Shown: one piece after another, positions 25,393 to 34,412 of the stretch
How the letters are laid out: each line of letters starts with the position of its first letter
Numbering within the stretch: the first letter of the stretch is position 1
Assembly: GCF_014202645.1 (NCBI RefSeq)
Contig: NZ_JACHHG010000005.1
Span: 62,001 to 126,000 of the forward strand
Source: Deinobacterium chartae
GTDB lineage: Bacteria; Deinococcota; Deinococci; Deinococcales; Deinococcaceae
Length of the DNA stretch: 64,000 nucleotides
Direction: 5' to 3'
The notes under the pieces: generated by a model
The model's input: only the letters and a program-made list of their open reading frames with translations
What the model was told of the DNA's origin: nothing
Database searches by the model: none
Program-made: the position numbers and the translations under genes

Positions 25393-26937
25393 GTGGACAT
25401 CGAAACGCTGAAAAAAGAAGTACCGCCCTTCGAGATCCTCGAGGACATCTACCGCTACGCCCGCGAGGGCCGCATCGATCCCGAGCGCATCGACTTGCTG
25501 AAGTGGTACGGCATGTACCCGCAGCGCCCGGCCGAAGACGGCCACCTGATGCTGCGCGTCAAGATTCCCAGCGGCAAGTACAGCGCCCAGGCCATGCGCG
25601 CGCTCGCCGGCATCTCCGAGGAGTTCGGCCGGGGCTTCCTCGACGTCTCGGACCGTCAGGCCTTCCAGTTCCACTACCTGCGCATCGAGCAGATCCCCGA
25701 AATTTTCGAGCGCCTCGAGGCGGTCGGCCTGCACTCCAAGGGTGCTTGCGGCGACACGGTGCGCGCGGTGATCGCCTCGCCCACCGCCGGTCTCGACGCC
25801 CGCGAGGTTCTCGACGTCACCCCCCTCTCCGAGCAACTGCACCACCACTTCTCGGGCAACCCCGAGTTCGGCGACCTGCCGCGCAAGTTCAAGCTCAGCA
25901 TCACGGGCACACCCGAACTCGAGGGCATTCACCTGGTCAACGACATCGGCTTCCTGGCCCACCGAGTCGGAGACCGCGTGGGCTTTGACGTGTGGGTCGG
26001 AGGCGGCCTGGGCGCGGTCGCCCACCTCGCCGAGCGCCTGGGCGTGTTCGTCGCCCCCGAGGAGGTCCTCGAGGTGGCGCGCGCCATCACCGCCGCCTAC
26101 CGTGACCATGGCTACCGCATCAACCGCAAGAAGTCGCGCCTGAAGTACCTGATCATCGACCTGGGCGTGGAAAAGTTCCGCGAACTGGTCGAGCGCGAAT
26201 ACCTGGGCCGCCGCCTCGAGGACGGCCCGCCCGCCCCGGTCGCCCCAAACGGCGGTGTGGACCTGCTGGGCGTACACCCGCAAAAAGACGGGCGTTACTA
26301 CATCGGGGTGGCGACCACGGTGGGCCGCATCAACCCGGCCAAGGCGCGCGCCCTGGCCGACATCGCCGAGCGCTACGGCGCAGGCGAGCTGCGCAACACA
26401 CCGTTCCAGAACATCGTGCTGCCGCACGTGCCCGCCGAGCACCTCGAGGCGGTCCAGGCCGCGCTGAACGAGCTCGATCTGCGCCCCGAGCCCACGCTGC
26501 GCGGCACCACCATCGCCTGCACCGGCGTGCAGTTCTGCCGCCTGGCCCTCACCGAGACCAAACAGCGCACCAGCGACCTCGTGAACTACCTCGAGCCGCG
26601 CTTCCGTGAGCTGGGGGCCCCCATCACCATCAACCTGACCGGGTGCTCGAACGCCTGCACCCGCTATCAGGTGGCCGACCTGGGCTTTATGGGAGCGAGC
26701 CACGCGGGCGAGGAGGTCTACATGGTGCACCTTGCCGGCGGCATCGGCGAGGCGCAGCGCCTCGGCACCCGCCTCAAGGGCCGCGTCCCGGCCAGCGAAC
26801 TGCACCTGTACGCCGAACGCGCCCTCGAGGAGTTCCGCCGTCACCGCCTCCAGGGCGAGAGTTTCGTGCGCTTTGTGGACCGCGTCGGTTCCGACCGCTT
26901 CCTGCCCGACGTGCTGCTCGCCCGGGCGGAGGCTTAA
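25393..26937 (+). CDS. Ferredoxin-dependent sulfite (or nitrite) reductase
   Basis: This 514-residue protein binds siroheme and a [4Fe-4S] cluster through C376-x5-C382 (CTGVQFCRL) and C418-x3-C422 (TGCSNAC). The two half-repeats typical of the family are visible, each with an N-terminal ferredoxin-like half. It should reduce sulfite to sulfide by six electrons. The nitrite reductase branch looks similar, but the neighbours cysC, cysH and sat favour sulfite. GTG 25393 follows AGGAGG by 6 bases. First gene of the operon; its TAA directly abuts the cysC GTG. Confidence 0.9.
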   Translation: MDIETLKKEVPPFEILEDIYRYAREGRIDPERIDLLKWYGMYPQRPAEDGHLMLRVKIPSGKYSAQAMRALAGISEEFGRGFLDVSDRQAFQFHYLRIEQIPEIFERLEAVGLHSKGACGDTVRAVIASPTAGLDAREVLDVTPLSEQLHHHFSGNPEFGDLPRKFKLSITGTPELEGIHLVNDIGFLAHRVGDRVGFDVWVGGGLGAVAHLAERLGVFVAPEEVLEVARAITAAYRDHGYRINRKKSRLKYLIIDLGVEKFRELVEREYLGRRLEDGPPAPVAPNGGVDLLGVHPQKDGRYYIGVATTVGRINPAKARALADIAERYGAGELRNTPFQNIVLPHVPAEHLEAVQAALNELDLRPEPTLRGTTIACTGVQFCRLALTETKQRTSDLVNYLEPRFRELGAPITINLTGCSNACTRYQVADLGFMGASHAGEEVYMVHLAGGIGEAQRLGTRLKGRVPASELHLYAERALEEFRRHRLQGESFVRFVDRVGSDRFLPDVLLARAEA

Positions 26938-27480
26938 GTGACCGCTCCTGCCGGACGGGTGGTGTGGTTCACCGGGCTCTCGGGGGCCGGCAAAACCACG
27001 CTGGCGCGCGGGCTGGCCCACGCCCTGAGCGCGCGCGGCGTGCCGGTCGAACTGCTCGACGGCGACGCGGTGCGCGAGCACCTTTCGCAGGGCCTCGGTT
27101 TCTCACGGGCGGACCGCGACACCAACGTGCGGCGCATCGCCTTCGTGGCCGGGTTGCTCGAGAAACACGGCGTCACCGTGCTGGTGAGTGCCATCAGCCC
27201 CTACCGCGCCACCCGCAGCGCGGTGCTCGCGGGCTTTCGAAACCCGCTCGAGGTGTTCGTGGACGCCCCGCTCGAGGTGGTCACCCGGCGCGACGTCAAG
27301 GGCCTGTACCTGCGCGCCCTGGCCGGAGAGATCCCGCACTTCACCGGGGTCAGCGACCCGTACGAGGCCCCGCTCGCCCCGGACCTGCACCTGCGCACCG
27401 ACCTCGAGGACGAGAGTACGTGCCTGTCGCGGCTGCTGGCCGCGCTCGGGTTCCCGGAGACCGCGCATGCCCCGGCCTGA
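26938..27480 (+). CDS. cysC: Adenylylsulfate kinase
   Basis: This 180-residue kinase has Walker [10 protein letters not shown] (residues about 12-20), [13 protein letters not shown] with the APS-binding region, [13 protein letters not shown], and the [11 protein letters not shown] segment. It phosphorylates adenylylsulfate to PAPS. GTG 26938 follows the reductase stop without a gap. The end overlaps the cysH start by 14 bases. Its presence implies that PAPS is formed, although the reductase downstream has the cluster motif more usual for APS reductases. Confidence 0.95.
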   Translation: MTAPAGRVVWFTGLSGAGKTTLARGLAHALSARGVPVELLDGDAVREHLSQGLGFSRADRDTNVRRIAFVAGLLEKHGVTVLVSAISPYRATRSAVLAGFRNPLEVFVDAPLEVVTRRDVKGLYLRALAGEIPHFTGVSDPYEAPLAPDLHLRTDLEDESTCLSRLLAALGFPETAHAPA

Positions 27481-28120
27481 CTTTGCGCCCGACACCCACC
27501 CGCTCGAGGTGATTCGCTGGGCGCTGCGCGAGTACCCGGACCTGGCCATGCCCTCGGCCTTCAACCTGAACGGGGTGGTCTTGATCGACCTCGCGGCCCG
27601 CGCCGGGTACAGCGGCGAGGTGCTGTTCGTGGACACCGCCTTGCACTTCCGCGAGACCCTCGAAACCCGCGACCGACTGGCGCAGCGCTACCCACGGCTG
27701 AGCTTCGTGACCTTGAGCGCCGGCCTCGAGCCGGACGAACGGTATGCCAGCGACCCCGACGCCTGCTGCGCGGCCCGCAAGGTGGCGCCGCTGAGCACCT
27801 ACCTTCAGGCGCGCGCTCCGTCGGCGCTGCTCAACGCCCGCAGCCGCGACCAGGCCTCTACCCGCGCCAACCTGGGCTTTCTCGAGGAGGGCAGCCGGGT
27901 GCGCATCAACCCGCTGGCCTACTGGGACCGCGCCACCCTCGAGGCTTATGCGCGCGAGCAGGAACTGCCGGTCAACCCGCTGTACTGGGACGGCTTTCTG
28001 TCGGTGGGCTGCTGGCCGTGTACCCGCGCGGTCCGTCCGGGCGAGGACGCCCGGGCGGGCCGCTGGGCCGGACGCGGCAAGACCGAGTGCGGCCTGTGGG
28101 TCGGTGACCGCAGCCTTTAA
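27467..28120 (+). CDS. cysH: APS/PAPS reductase with Fe-S cluster motif
   Basis: This 217-residue protein is of the CysH family. It has the cluster cysteine pairs C100-C101 ([10 protein letters not shown]) and C182-x2-C185 (GCWPCTR), which bind [4Fe-4S] in APS reductases, and the active-site Cys C208 in KTECGL. In most homologues the last motif reads ECGLH; here Trp replaces the His. It reduces activated sulfate to sulfite with thioredoxin. The start at ATG 27467 overlaps cysC; the frame upstream has no family similarity. Substrate preference (APS, PAPS or both) is unsettled. Confidence 0.92.
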   Translation: MPRPDFAPDTHPLEVIRWALREYPDLAMPSAFNLNGVVLIDLAARAGYSGEVLFVDTALHFRETLETRDRLAQRYPRLSFVTLSAGLEPDERYASDPDACCAARKVAPLSTYLQARAPSALLNARSRDQASTRANLGFLEEGSRVRINPLAYWDRATLEAYAREQELPVNPLYWDGFLSVGCWPCTRAVRPGEDARAGRWAGRGKTECGLWVGDRSL

Positions 28121-28156
28121 GCCCGCCTGTACCGCCTTTACCGGAGATCTTATCCT

Positions 28157-29332
28157 GTGACCCCTCTCCTAGCGCTACCCGCCGCTCCCGACACCCGCTC
28201 TCCCCTGCCCGCTCCGCTGGGCGGCACCCTGGTCTGGCAAGTCAGCGGACGCGAAGCGGCCGAACTGGCCCACCTGCCGCGCCTCGAGCTGAACGCGCGC
28301 GGCATGGCGGATCTGGAAATGATCGCTACCGGGGCGTACTCTCCGCTGCGCGGCTTCATGAACGAAGCCGACTACCGCTCGGTGGTCGAGCGCATGCGGC
28401 TGCACGACGGCACGCCCTGGAGCGTCCCGGTCACCCTGCCGGTTCCTGGCGAGCGGGCACGCGAACTGCGCGGCGAGGTGGCCCTCACCCACCACGGCCG
28501 CGTTGTAGGCCGCCTGCAGGTCAGCGAGCAGTACCGCCCGGACAAGGACCGCGAGGCCCTCGAGGTGTACCGCACCCGCGACGAGACCCACCCGGGTGTG
28601 GCGGCCCTGCGCGCCGCCGGAGCGGTTTACCTGGCGGGCGAGGTCGAACTGCTCGCGCTGCCGCGCGGAGACTTCCCGGCCGAGCACCTGACCCCGCACG
28701 AGGCGCGCGCGGCCTTCGCGGCGCGCGGCTGGCGCTCGGTGGTGGCCTTCCAGACCCGCAACCCCATCCACCGCGCGCACGAGTACCTGCACAAGGTCGC
28801 CCTCGAGCTGGTCGACGGCCTGTTCCTGCACCCGCTGGTGGGGGCCACCAAGTCCGACGACGTGCCCGCCAGCGTGCGCATGCGCGCTTACGGGGCGCTG
28901 CTGCAGCACTACTACCCAGCTCACCGGGTGCTGCTGGGCGTGTACCCGGCGGCCATGCGCTACGCTGGGCCGCGCGAGGCGGTGCTGCACGCGCTCTCGC
29001 GGCGCAACTACGGCTGCACGCACTTCATCGTGGGCCGCGACCACGCCGGGGTGGGCAACTACTACGGCACCTACGACGCCCAGGAGATCTTCTCGGCCTT
29101 TGGCCGCGAGGAGCTCGGCATCGAGATCCTCAGATTCGAGCACACCTTCTACTGCAAAACCTGCGGCGCGGTGGCCTCGAGGCGCTCGTGCCCGCACGGC
29201 GACGCACACCACGTGGCCCTCTCGGGCACCCGCGTGCGCGATCTGCTGCGCGCGGGCGAACCGCTGCCGCCCGAGTTCAGCCGCCCCGAAGTGGCCGAGG
29301 TGCTGCGCTCCGCGTACCGCGACCGAAGCTGA
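28157..29332 (+). CDS. sat: Sulfate adenylyltransferase (ATP sulfurylase)
   Basis: This 391-residue enzyme has the ATP-sulfurylase motifs [25 protein letters not shown] and [23 protein letters not shown] (here split for reading). CKTCG and CPHGD near the C-terminus could hold zinc. It activates sulfate with ATP to APS, the first step of the pathway completed by the three genes upstream. GTG 28157 follows GGAG by about 12 bases. It lies 36 bases behind cysH and ends the operon at a 17-bp hairpin that starts inside the stop codon. The protein has no fused kinase domain. Confidence 0.95.
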   Translation: MTPLLALPAAPDTRSPLPAPLGGTLVWQVSGREAAELAHLPRLELNARGMADLEMIATGAYSPLRGFMNEADYRSVVERMRLHDGTPWSVPVTLPVPGERARELRGEVALTHHGRVVGRLQVSEQYRPDKDREALEVYRTRDETHPGVAALRAAGAVYLAGEVELLALPRGDFPAEHLTPHEARAAFAARGWRSVVAFQTRNPIHRAHEYLHKVALELVDGLFLHPLVGATKSDDVPASVRMRAYGALLQHYYPAHRVLLGVYPAAMRYAGPREAVLHALSRRNYGCTHFIVGRDHAGVGNYYGTYDAQEIFSAFGREELGIEILRFEHTFYCKTCGAVASRRSCPHGDAHHVALSGTRVRDLLRAGEPLPPEFSRPEVAEVLRSAYRDRS

Positions 29333-29371
29333 AACGGCTCGGGGCAGTTTAAAGCTGCCCCGAGCCGTTTC
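29331..29371. terminator. Bidirectional terminator between sat and the C39-like gene
   Basis: Seventeen bases (29331-29347) pair perfectly with 29355-29371; the outer arms are GAAAC/GTTTC, giving A/T-rich ends for both strands. Both flanking stop codons overlap its ends. Confidence 0.85.
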
Positions 29372-30290
29372 AATTCCCGGCCCCCCCGGCGTTCGGTGTC
29401 CGGTTTTTGTCCTGCGCTGCCCGGCCCTGCTGCGCCAGCGCCAGGTAGCGCCGGGCCTCCTTGCTCGAGGGCCACGCCTCGAGGACGCGCCGGGCGACGC
29501 GCTCGGTAAGTTCGTACTGCCCGGTCTGGTTCCAGGCCTCGAAGGGCTCTTGCTGGTACCAGTAGTGCGCGTTGGGCAGCCCAAGTGCCGCGGCTTTCGA
29601 GAAGGCCGCGGCGGCCGCTTCGGGCTGACCGAGCTTCAGGCGAGCCTGCCCCAGCCCCCACCAGGCGTACAGGTCCTCGGGATCCTTCTCGACCTGAGCG
29701 GCACGCTCACGCTCGATGCCGCGCCAGTGCGCCTGTTCGTCCCAGACAGGGCCCAGCAGCGCGCGCAGTTCGCCCTCGCGGTCGGGCGGGTAGGCCACCA
29801 GATACTCGCCGTTGTAGGGCTGCCACAGCTTCTCGAACGCAGCGTCATCGTGCTTGAGTCCGGCTCCCAGCAGCGAGTCGCTGCTATAAAGCGCCCGGTC
29901 GTCCACGCCGTACACGGTGCGGAAGTGACCGGTGTGGTCCCCGCTCTTGAGCTGCTGCTGCACCACGACCGGAAAGCCTGCCCGCACCAGGCGCCGCACC
30001 AGCTCGGGGGTTCCGCCGCGGCGGTGCAGCGTGCGCAACCCGAACGAGCGGAGGTACTCGGCCAGTTCAGCGGTCGAGACGTGCGCGTCATCCGGACCGT
30101 CCTTGAGCGCCTCGGCAGCCCGGGCCTGGGTCACCGCTTTCCCCCAGAAGCCCAGCACGACCTTGGCGGTCACCGGACCACAGTTGTTGAGCTGCTGCTC
30201 CTCGTGGCCCACCCGCAGGGCAAAGCTCTGCGCACCGGCGGGCAGGCCCAGCGCCAGGGTCAGCAGCAGGGTACTCACAGAACGCATCAT
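29370..30290 (-). CDS. Secreted C39-like peptidase with TPR region
   Basis: This 306-residue protein has a signal peptide (residues 1-20), then a papain-like C39 domain with C37 in LNNCGPVTA, H122 in GDHTGHFRTV and D130 in YGVDD. The C-terminal 120 residues form two or three TPR-like helix pairs (WWGLGQARLKLGQPEAA). C39-like proteases cleave leader peptides or act outside the cell; no bacteriocin gene is nearby. The first ATG (MMRSV) is used. It may be near-leaderless, since CACACT lies 6 bases before the start. Confidence 0.83.
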   Translation of the reverse strand: MMRSVSTLLLTLALGLPAGAQSFALRVGHEEQQLNNCGPVTAKVVLGFWGKAVTQARAAEALKDGPDDAHVSTAELAEYLRSFGLRTLHRRGGTPELVRRLVRAGFPVVVQQQLKSGDHTGHFRTVYGVDDRALYSSDSLLGAGLKHDDAAFEKLWQPYNGEYLVAYPPDREGELRALLGPVWDEQAHWRGIERERAAQVEKDPEDLYAWWGLGQARLKLGQPEAAAAAFSKAAALGLPNAHYWYQQEPFEAWNQTGQYELTERVARRVLEAWPSSKEARRYLALAQQGRAAQDKNRTPNAGGAGN

Positions 30291-30444
30291 GACGTCAGTG
30301 TGGCCAATGCCCGGCCGCGCGATTGGGCAACAGCCCCGAATCCGGCCTCACATGAAACGACGCTCTTGCCCAGGCGGGCAAGATGAAGCCTTTCGGCAAA
30401 GTTCCACAAGACCTGTCCCCCGAGCTCCGCGCGTTTCCAGCCGC

Positions 30445-30450
30445 TATCAT
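30445..30450 (+). promoter_or_regulatory. -10 box for leaderless zinc-ribbon protein
   Basis: TATCAT is followed by 6 bases and GTG 30457. An ATG four codons upstream ends at once at TGA, which confirms the GTG start. Confidence 0.5.
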
Positions 30451-30456
30451 GGGCGC

Positions 30457-30660
30457 GTGACCGCTTCTGCTCCCCTGTCCCTGCGCTGTACGCACTGCCT
30501 CCGCTCGCTCGAGCGGCAGATGGGGCGCGCCGGGGACCCTGTGCTGTGGTGCCCGCACTGCCAGCGCGGATGGCTTCCGGGAACGGCCGCCTTTGACCGC
30601 CTGCTCGAGGCCCAGAAAGAACTCGAACGGCGAGGCGTGCAACCTAAACTGTTCGACTAG
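30457..30660 (+). CDS. Small zinc-ribbon protein
   Basis: This 67-residue protein has two Cys pairs, CTHC and CPHC, spaced by 20 residues, the pattern of a zinc ribbon. The rest is a helix with FDRLLEAQKELERRG. Function unknown; such proteins often bind nucleic acid or another protein. Start at GTG 30457 follows from the -10 box and a stop upstream. It is followed after 44 bases by the VOC protein gene, which has its own -10 box. Confidence 0.7.
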   Translation: MTASAPLSLRCTHCLRSLERQMGRAGDPVLWCPHCQRGWLPGTAAFDRLLEAQKELERRGVQPKLFD

Positions 30661-30692
30661 CCCTCCTCACCCGCAGCCGCCGCTCGCGCCCC

Positions 30693-30698
30693 TAGGCT
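30693..30698 (+). promoter_or_regulatory. -10 box for leaderless VOC protein
   Basis: TAGGCT is followed by 6 bases and ATG 30705; no Shine-Dalgarno site is visible. Confidence 0.5.
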
Positions 30699-30704
30699 GG
30701 GCGC

Positions 30705-31562
30705 ATGGCCTCCTCTTCCCCGATCCTCGACCTCGAGGGGCTGACCCTCGAGGTGAACCACCTGCCGCGTGCCGCGCGCTTCTACCATCAGGTGCTCGGG
30801 CTCGAGATCGTGCGCCTGGACGAGACGGCGGGCGTCGCAGAGTTCCGCGTTAATACCTACCAGACCCTGCGCTGCTGGATGCCCCTCACCCGCCGTAGCA
30901 GCGACGCCCGGCTCGGTCGGTTGGGCGCTCGGGGTGCCTCGCACCTGCACTACGCCTGGCAGATTCCGCTGGGACAGCTGGAAGCCGCCAAGGCCACGCT
31001 GGACGCGCACGGCATTTCCTGGCGCGAGATCGACCTGGGTAATCCCGAGCAGCCCGACCCCACCGTGTACTTTTTTGACCCGTTCGGACACGGCCTCGAG
31101 TTACGGATGGTCCGGCTCGACCCGCACGATCCGCGCGCCCCGCACTTTCCGCCGCGCCTCGAGGCGCGTCCGCCCTTCGCGCTGCCGGTGGTGGGGCTAC
31201 GCGAGGTCGCGCTGGCCTTCACCAACTACGCAGCGATGAAAGAGCGCCTGCCGCGCGCCTTCGGCTTTGCCTGCGCCAAGGAGCAGCCGGAGCGCAACTT
31301 CGCCCAGTTCACGCTGGGCCCCGGGCCCGAGGAGGACGGCAAGTTCACGCCGCGCCGCTGGCTGTACGCCTGGGACCCGCAGGTCGGACTGGCCGACATG
31401 CTCGGCGGCGAGCACGCCTGCGTACGCTTCTACGCCGATGTGGACGAGGTGCAGCGTCTCACGCTCGCAGCGGGCCTCGAGTCCTTGCGCGACGACCACA
31501 GCCTGGCGGTGCGTGACCCCGAGGGACACGTGTTCGAGTTCATCGCCGCCTTAGCGCGCTAG
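30705..31562 (+). CDS. Two-domain VOC (glyoxalase/dioxygenase-like) protein
   Basis: This 285-residue protein has two vicinal-oxygen-chelate domains. The first has LEVNHLPRAARFYHQVLGLE and closes with DPFGHGLELRM; the second has REVALAFTNYAAMKERLPRAFG and closes with DPEGHVFEFIA. The His and Glu of these motifs are the metal ligands of the fold. It resembles catechol 2,3-dioxygenases or ring-cleaving glyoxalases, but the substrate is not predictable. Its TAG stop overlaps the TAG of the convergent exporter permease in the palindrome CTAG. Confidence 0.83.
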   Translation: MASSSPILDLEGLTLEVNHLPRAARFYHQVLGLEIVRLDETAGVAEFRVNTYQTLRCWMPLTRRSSDARLGRLGARGASHLHYAWQIPLGQLEAAKATLDAHGISWREIDLGNPEQPDPTVYFFDPFGHGLELRMVRLDPHDPRAPHFPPRLEARPPFALPVVGLREVALAFTNYAAMKERLPRAFGFACAKEQPERNFAQFTLGPGPEEDGKFTPRRWLYAWDPQVGLADMLGGEHACVRFYADVDEVQRLTLAAGLESLRDDHSLAVRDPEGHVFEFIAALAR

Positions 31563-33112
31563 TAGCCCAGCTGCCGCTCGAGGCGGCGCCCCCGCAGGTA
31601 GGCCAGCCCCGGGATCAGCAGACCCAGGCCGAGCCCGCCCCAGCCCCACGCGCTCCCCGCGGGCAGACCGAGTGCCACCGCAGTCCAGGCCACGACCGAC
31701 ACGAACACCAGCAGGTTCATCAGCAAGTCGCCGGCCCGCTGACGTCCCCGGAACAGGTCGCCTCGAGGAACCGGTCGCGCGTTCCACAGGTGCAGCACCG
31801 CGGCGGTCAGCGTCACGCCTGCGCCGGCCAGCAGCGCGGCGGGCCAGCCGGGCAGTCCGCGCAGGGCCAGCAGGACCACCAGCGGCAAGAGCAGCAGCCA
31901 GGTCGGAATCAGCGCGGCCAGCAGCTTGTAGCCCTTGAGGCGCGCGCTCCCGGCCGGGGAGCCGGCCAGCAGGTCCGGCGCTTCCTCGGCAGAAACACAG
32001 ATGCGCGCCAAGCTGGCGGCCAGCGAACTGCCCAGCAGCACCACGGCCACGCCCAGGCCGCCCTCCCAGCCCAGCGCGGATCGCCCGGCCTGCGCACCGC
32101 CGCGCGTCAGCACGAACAGCAGCGGCAGCAGATACAGCAGTTGCAGCAGCGTCTGCGAGATCAGCAACGGGTCGCGGCGGATCAGTCGCCATTCCTTGAG
32201 CAGGGTGGTCCAGCCCAGCCCGCCACGAAAACGCTCGCGGCCCGCACGCGGCGCGCGGGTCACCGCAGCTTCGGCCGCCTGCTGCACCCCGGTCAGGTAA
32301 GCGCGGTGGGTCACCCTCACCGCGAAAGCGAAAACAGCGGCGCTGAACGCCAGCGACAACACGGTGGGCAGCGGCTCGGCCCACACCGCACGCGCCCCGT
32401 ACCACAGCACGCTCTGCGGCCCCAGCAGCGGCGAGGCCTCCAGGGTCAGCACCAGCGCCTCGAGCCGCGCTGCAGCGTCCCTCGAGGTCTCCTGCCCGCC
32501 CTGTCCGAACAGTTGCCCGACCAGAAAGAACGCCGCCCCGATCAGGCTGCCGCCGACCTGCGCCGCCACCCGCGTGCGGCGCACGCCCAGCAGCCGGACC
32601 AGCAGCAGGGTCAGCAGCAGTCCCAGTCCGGAGCAGCTCAGGGTCAGGGCCAGCAGCCAACCGTACACGCCCAGCAGCTGCGGCAGGCCCAGCGCCAGCC
32701 CCAGCGCCGCAGCGGGCAGCGCGAAAAGCCCGGCGGTCAGCAGGCCCGAGGCCATCAGTCCCAGCGCGCGCGCGGCGAACACGGCCCTCGAGGAGACCGG
32801 CGACGCGAGCAGCAGGTCCAAGTCCCCGCGCTCGAACAGCACCCGCACCCCCTGCGCGATGGCCTGCGCCAACAGCAGCGAGCCGACAAAAGCGGTCACG
32901 AGCGCTGCCAGATACACGAAGGGGTCAGGCAGCGTGCGCGGCATCTGCACCGTGCGGTGAACCCCGAACAGCAGCCACAGCGCCGCGTGCAGTCCTACGA
33001 CCAGCACCGCCAGAGCGATCAGCAGCGGAGCGGGGCGGTAACGTACGGTCAGGCTTCGCCACTGCAACCGCAGCTCGTTGCGCAGCAGCCACGCCAGCGA
33101 GCCGGGCCTCAC
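31559..33112 (-). CDS. ABC-2 type exporter permease
   Basis: This protein of about 517 residues has roughly twelve hydrophobic segments with short loops and no binding-protein features, the profile of large ABC-2 export permeases. A cytoplasmic loop near the middle is Arg-rich (TRAPRAGRERFRGG). It should form the membrane part of an exporter with the ATPase upstream. The GTG at 33112 overlaps the ATPase stop by 4 bases (GTGA); the longer frame upstream runs inside the ATPase and is discarded. The exported compound is unknown. Confidence 0.8.
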   Translation of the reverse strand: MRPGSLAWLLRNELRLQWRSLTVRYRPAPLLIALAVLVVGLHAALWLLFGVHRTVQMPRTLPDPFVYLAALVTAFVGSLLLAQAIAQGVRVLFERGDLDLLLASPVSSRAVFAARALGLMASGLLTAGLFALPAAALGLALGLPQLLGVYGWLLALTLSCSGLGLLLTLLLVRLLGVRRTRVAAQVGGSLIGAAFFLVGQLFGQGGQETSRDAAARLEALVLTLEASPLLGPQSVLWYGARAVWAEPLPTVLSLAFSAAVFAFAVRVTHRAYLTGVQQAAEAAVTRAPRAGRERFRGGLGWTTLLKEWRLIRRDPLLISQTLLQLLYLLPLLFVLTRGGAQAGRSALGWEGGLGVAVVLLGSSLAASLARICVSAEEAPDLLAGSPAGSARLKGYKLLAALIPTWLLLLPLVVLLALRGLPGWPAALLAGAGVTLTAAVLHLWNARPVPRGDLFRGRQRAGDLLMNLLVFVSVVAWTAVALGLPAGSAWGWGGLGLGLLIPGLAYLRGRRLERQLGY

Positions 33113-33864
33113 GTGCCGTCCTTCCCGGCGCCCACCAGGTCCAAGAACACCTCCTCGAGCGTGCCGCCCCGATCGCCGCTGCGCAGCCGCAGTTCCTCGA
33201 GGCTGCCCTCGGCCACCAGCTGACCGCGCACGATGATGCCAAGGCGCTGCGCCAGCCGCTCGGCCACCTCGAGGATGTGGGTGGTCAGCACCACGCTGCC
33301 GCCCTGCTGCACGAAGTCGAGCAGCAGGTCCTTGACCTGCCGGGCAGCTCCGGCGTCCAGGCCGGTCAGCGGCTCGTCGAGAATCATCAGGCGCGGCTGG
33401 TGCACCAGCGCCCCGGCCAGCGCGAGCTTCTGCTTCATGCCGCGCGAGAAGCTCTCGGTCAGAGCGCCCCGCGCCTCCCACAGGTCCAGCCACCGCAGCA
33501 ACTCCCGCGCGCGCGGGGCGGCCTCGGCGGGGTCCACCCCCCACAGCCCCGCCACGAACTCGAGGTACTCGAGGGGGCGCAGTTTGCCGTACAGCAGCGG
33601 TTCGTCGGGCAGGTAGGCCAGCGGCCGCTTGGCCTCGCGGGCCTCGCGCACCACGCTGTGGCCGTAGATGCGGGCGTCTCCGCCGTCGGGCTGCAACAGT
33701 CCGGCGATCATGCGCAAGGTGGTGGTCTTTCCGGCCCCGTTGGGGCCGAGCAGCGCGTAGAGCTCTCCGGGGGGCAGGGTCAGCGACAGCCCTCCCACGG
33801 CCACATGAGAGCCGAAGCGTTTAACCAGGGCCTCAAGCTGCAGGGCAGGAACGGGAAAAGACAT
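33109..33864 (-). CDS. ABC transporter ATP-binding protein (ABC-2 exporter)
   Basis: This 251-residue ATPase has Walker A GPNGAGKTTTLR, a Q-loop, the degenerate signature SFSRGMKQKLALA, Walker B LMILDEPLTGLD and switch histidine LTTHILEVAE. This pattern is typical of drug or antibiotic type ABC-2 exporters. It is the first gene of a two-gene unit. ATG 33864 was chosen because TACCCT lies 6 bases upstream. Confidence 0.93.
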   Translation of the reverse strand: MSFPVPALQLEALVKRFGSHVAVGGLSLTLPPGELYALLGPNGAGKTTTLRMIAGLLQPDGGDARIYGHSVVREAREAKRPLAYLPDEPLLYGKLRPLEYLEFVAGLWGVDPAEAAPRARELLRWLDLWEARGALTESFSRGMKQKLALAGALVHQPRLMILDEPLTGLDAGAARQVKDLLLDFVQQGGSVVLTTHILEVAERLAQRLGIIVRGQLVAEGSLEELRLRSGDRGGTLEEVFLDLVGAGKDGT

Positions 33865-33870
33865 CGCCTC

Positions 33871-33876
33871 AGGGTA
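33871..33876 (-). promoter_or_regulatory. -10 box for leaderless exporter operon
   Basis: TACCCT on the minus strand, 6 bases before ATG 33864. Confidence 0.5.
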
Positions 33877-34122
33877 CGCGCCCGAGGCATTTAAAGTTTC
33901 AGGCCCTGCACAAGACCACCACGCATACGTTCTTGTATGGCCGAGCAAACACGTTCTCCCAGCGCACAGTTTCAGGCGCATATAACTTGCCCTAAGCGCA
34001 CGTCAACACCCGATCAACAAGGGTTTAATCGGCGCTCAAGCCCTGATCGTCAGCGCACAGCAGACTGGAAACATCCGCGCAGGGCAAGCGGCCCTGCCTT
34101 CCGCCGCTCGAGGAGGATAGCG

Positions 34123-34308
34123 ATGTCCCAAACCAAATCCCAACGTGACTTCGACCTGCAAGACTGGCTCCGAAAACACGAGTACGACCAGCCTCACGAA
34201 CTTCAGCGTGCCCTCGAGGAGCTGCCCTCGAGCGAGCGGACCCTGGCCCTGCTCACGTGGCTGCACGACGGAGACCTCAAGGGGCAACGCATCACCCTGC
34301 GGTGCTGA
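34123..34308 (+). CDS. Hypothetical small helical protein
   Basis: This 61-residue protein has AGGAGG 6 bases before its ATG, which supports translation. It is acidic and helical (DLQDWLRKHEYDQ, ELQRALEELPSSERTLALLTW) with a C-terminal Cys. No family is recognised. It stands alone, followed by two hairpins (34321-34353 and 34370-34395). The roughly 250 bases upstream hold no gene but a TATAAC box and a small leader hairpin near 34079-34097. Confidence 0.65.
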   Translation: MSQTKSQRDFDLQDWLRKHEYDQPHELQRALEELPSSERTLALLTWLHDGDLKGQRITLRC

Positions 34309-34369
34309 GAGACTCGCGGCGTGCTGGCGCGGCACCTTCAAAGACGCCAGCACGCCCGAGCGCCATCAA

Positions 34370-34395
34370 AAAGCCCCACCTACAGGTGGGGCTTT
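34370..34395. terminator. Bidirectional terminator before the DUF4384-PEGA gene
   Basis: AAAGCCCCACC (34370-34380) pairs with GGTGGGGCTTT (34385-34395) around TACA, with more A's on the left. It serves both converging genes. Confidence 0.88.
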
Positions 34396-34412
34396 GACGT
34401 CTGAGGCAGCGG

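Noticed and set aside
29149-29661. 170-residue minus-strand frame across the sat end
   Set aside because: It crosses a clear bidirectional terminator and has no motif.
30457-31562. Possible operon of zinc-ribbon and VOC genes
   Set aside because: The VOC gene has its own -10 box 6 nt before its ATG, so co-transcription is not needed.
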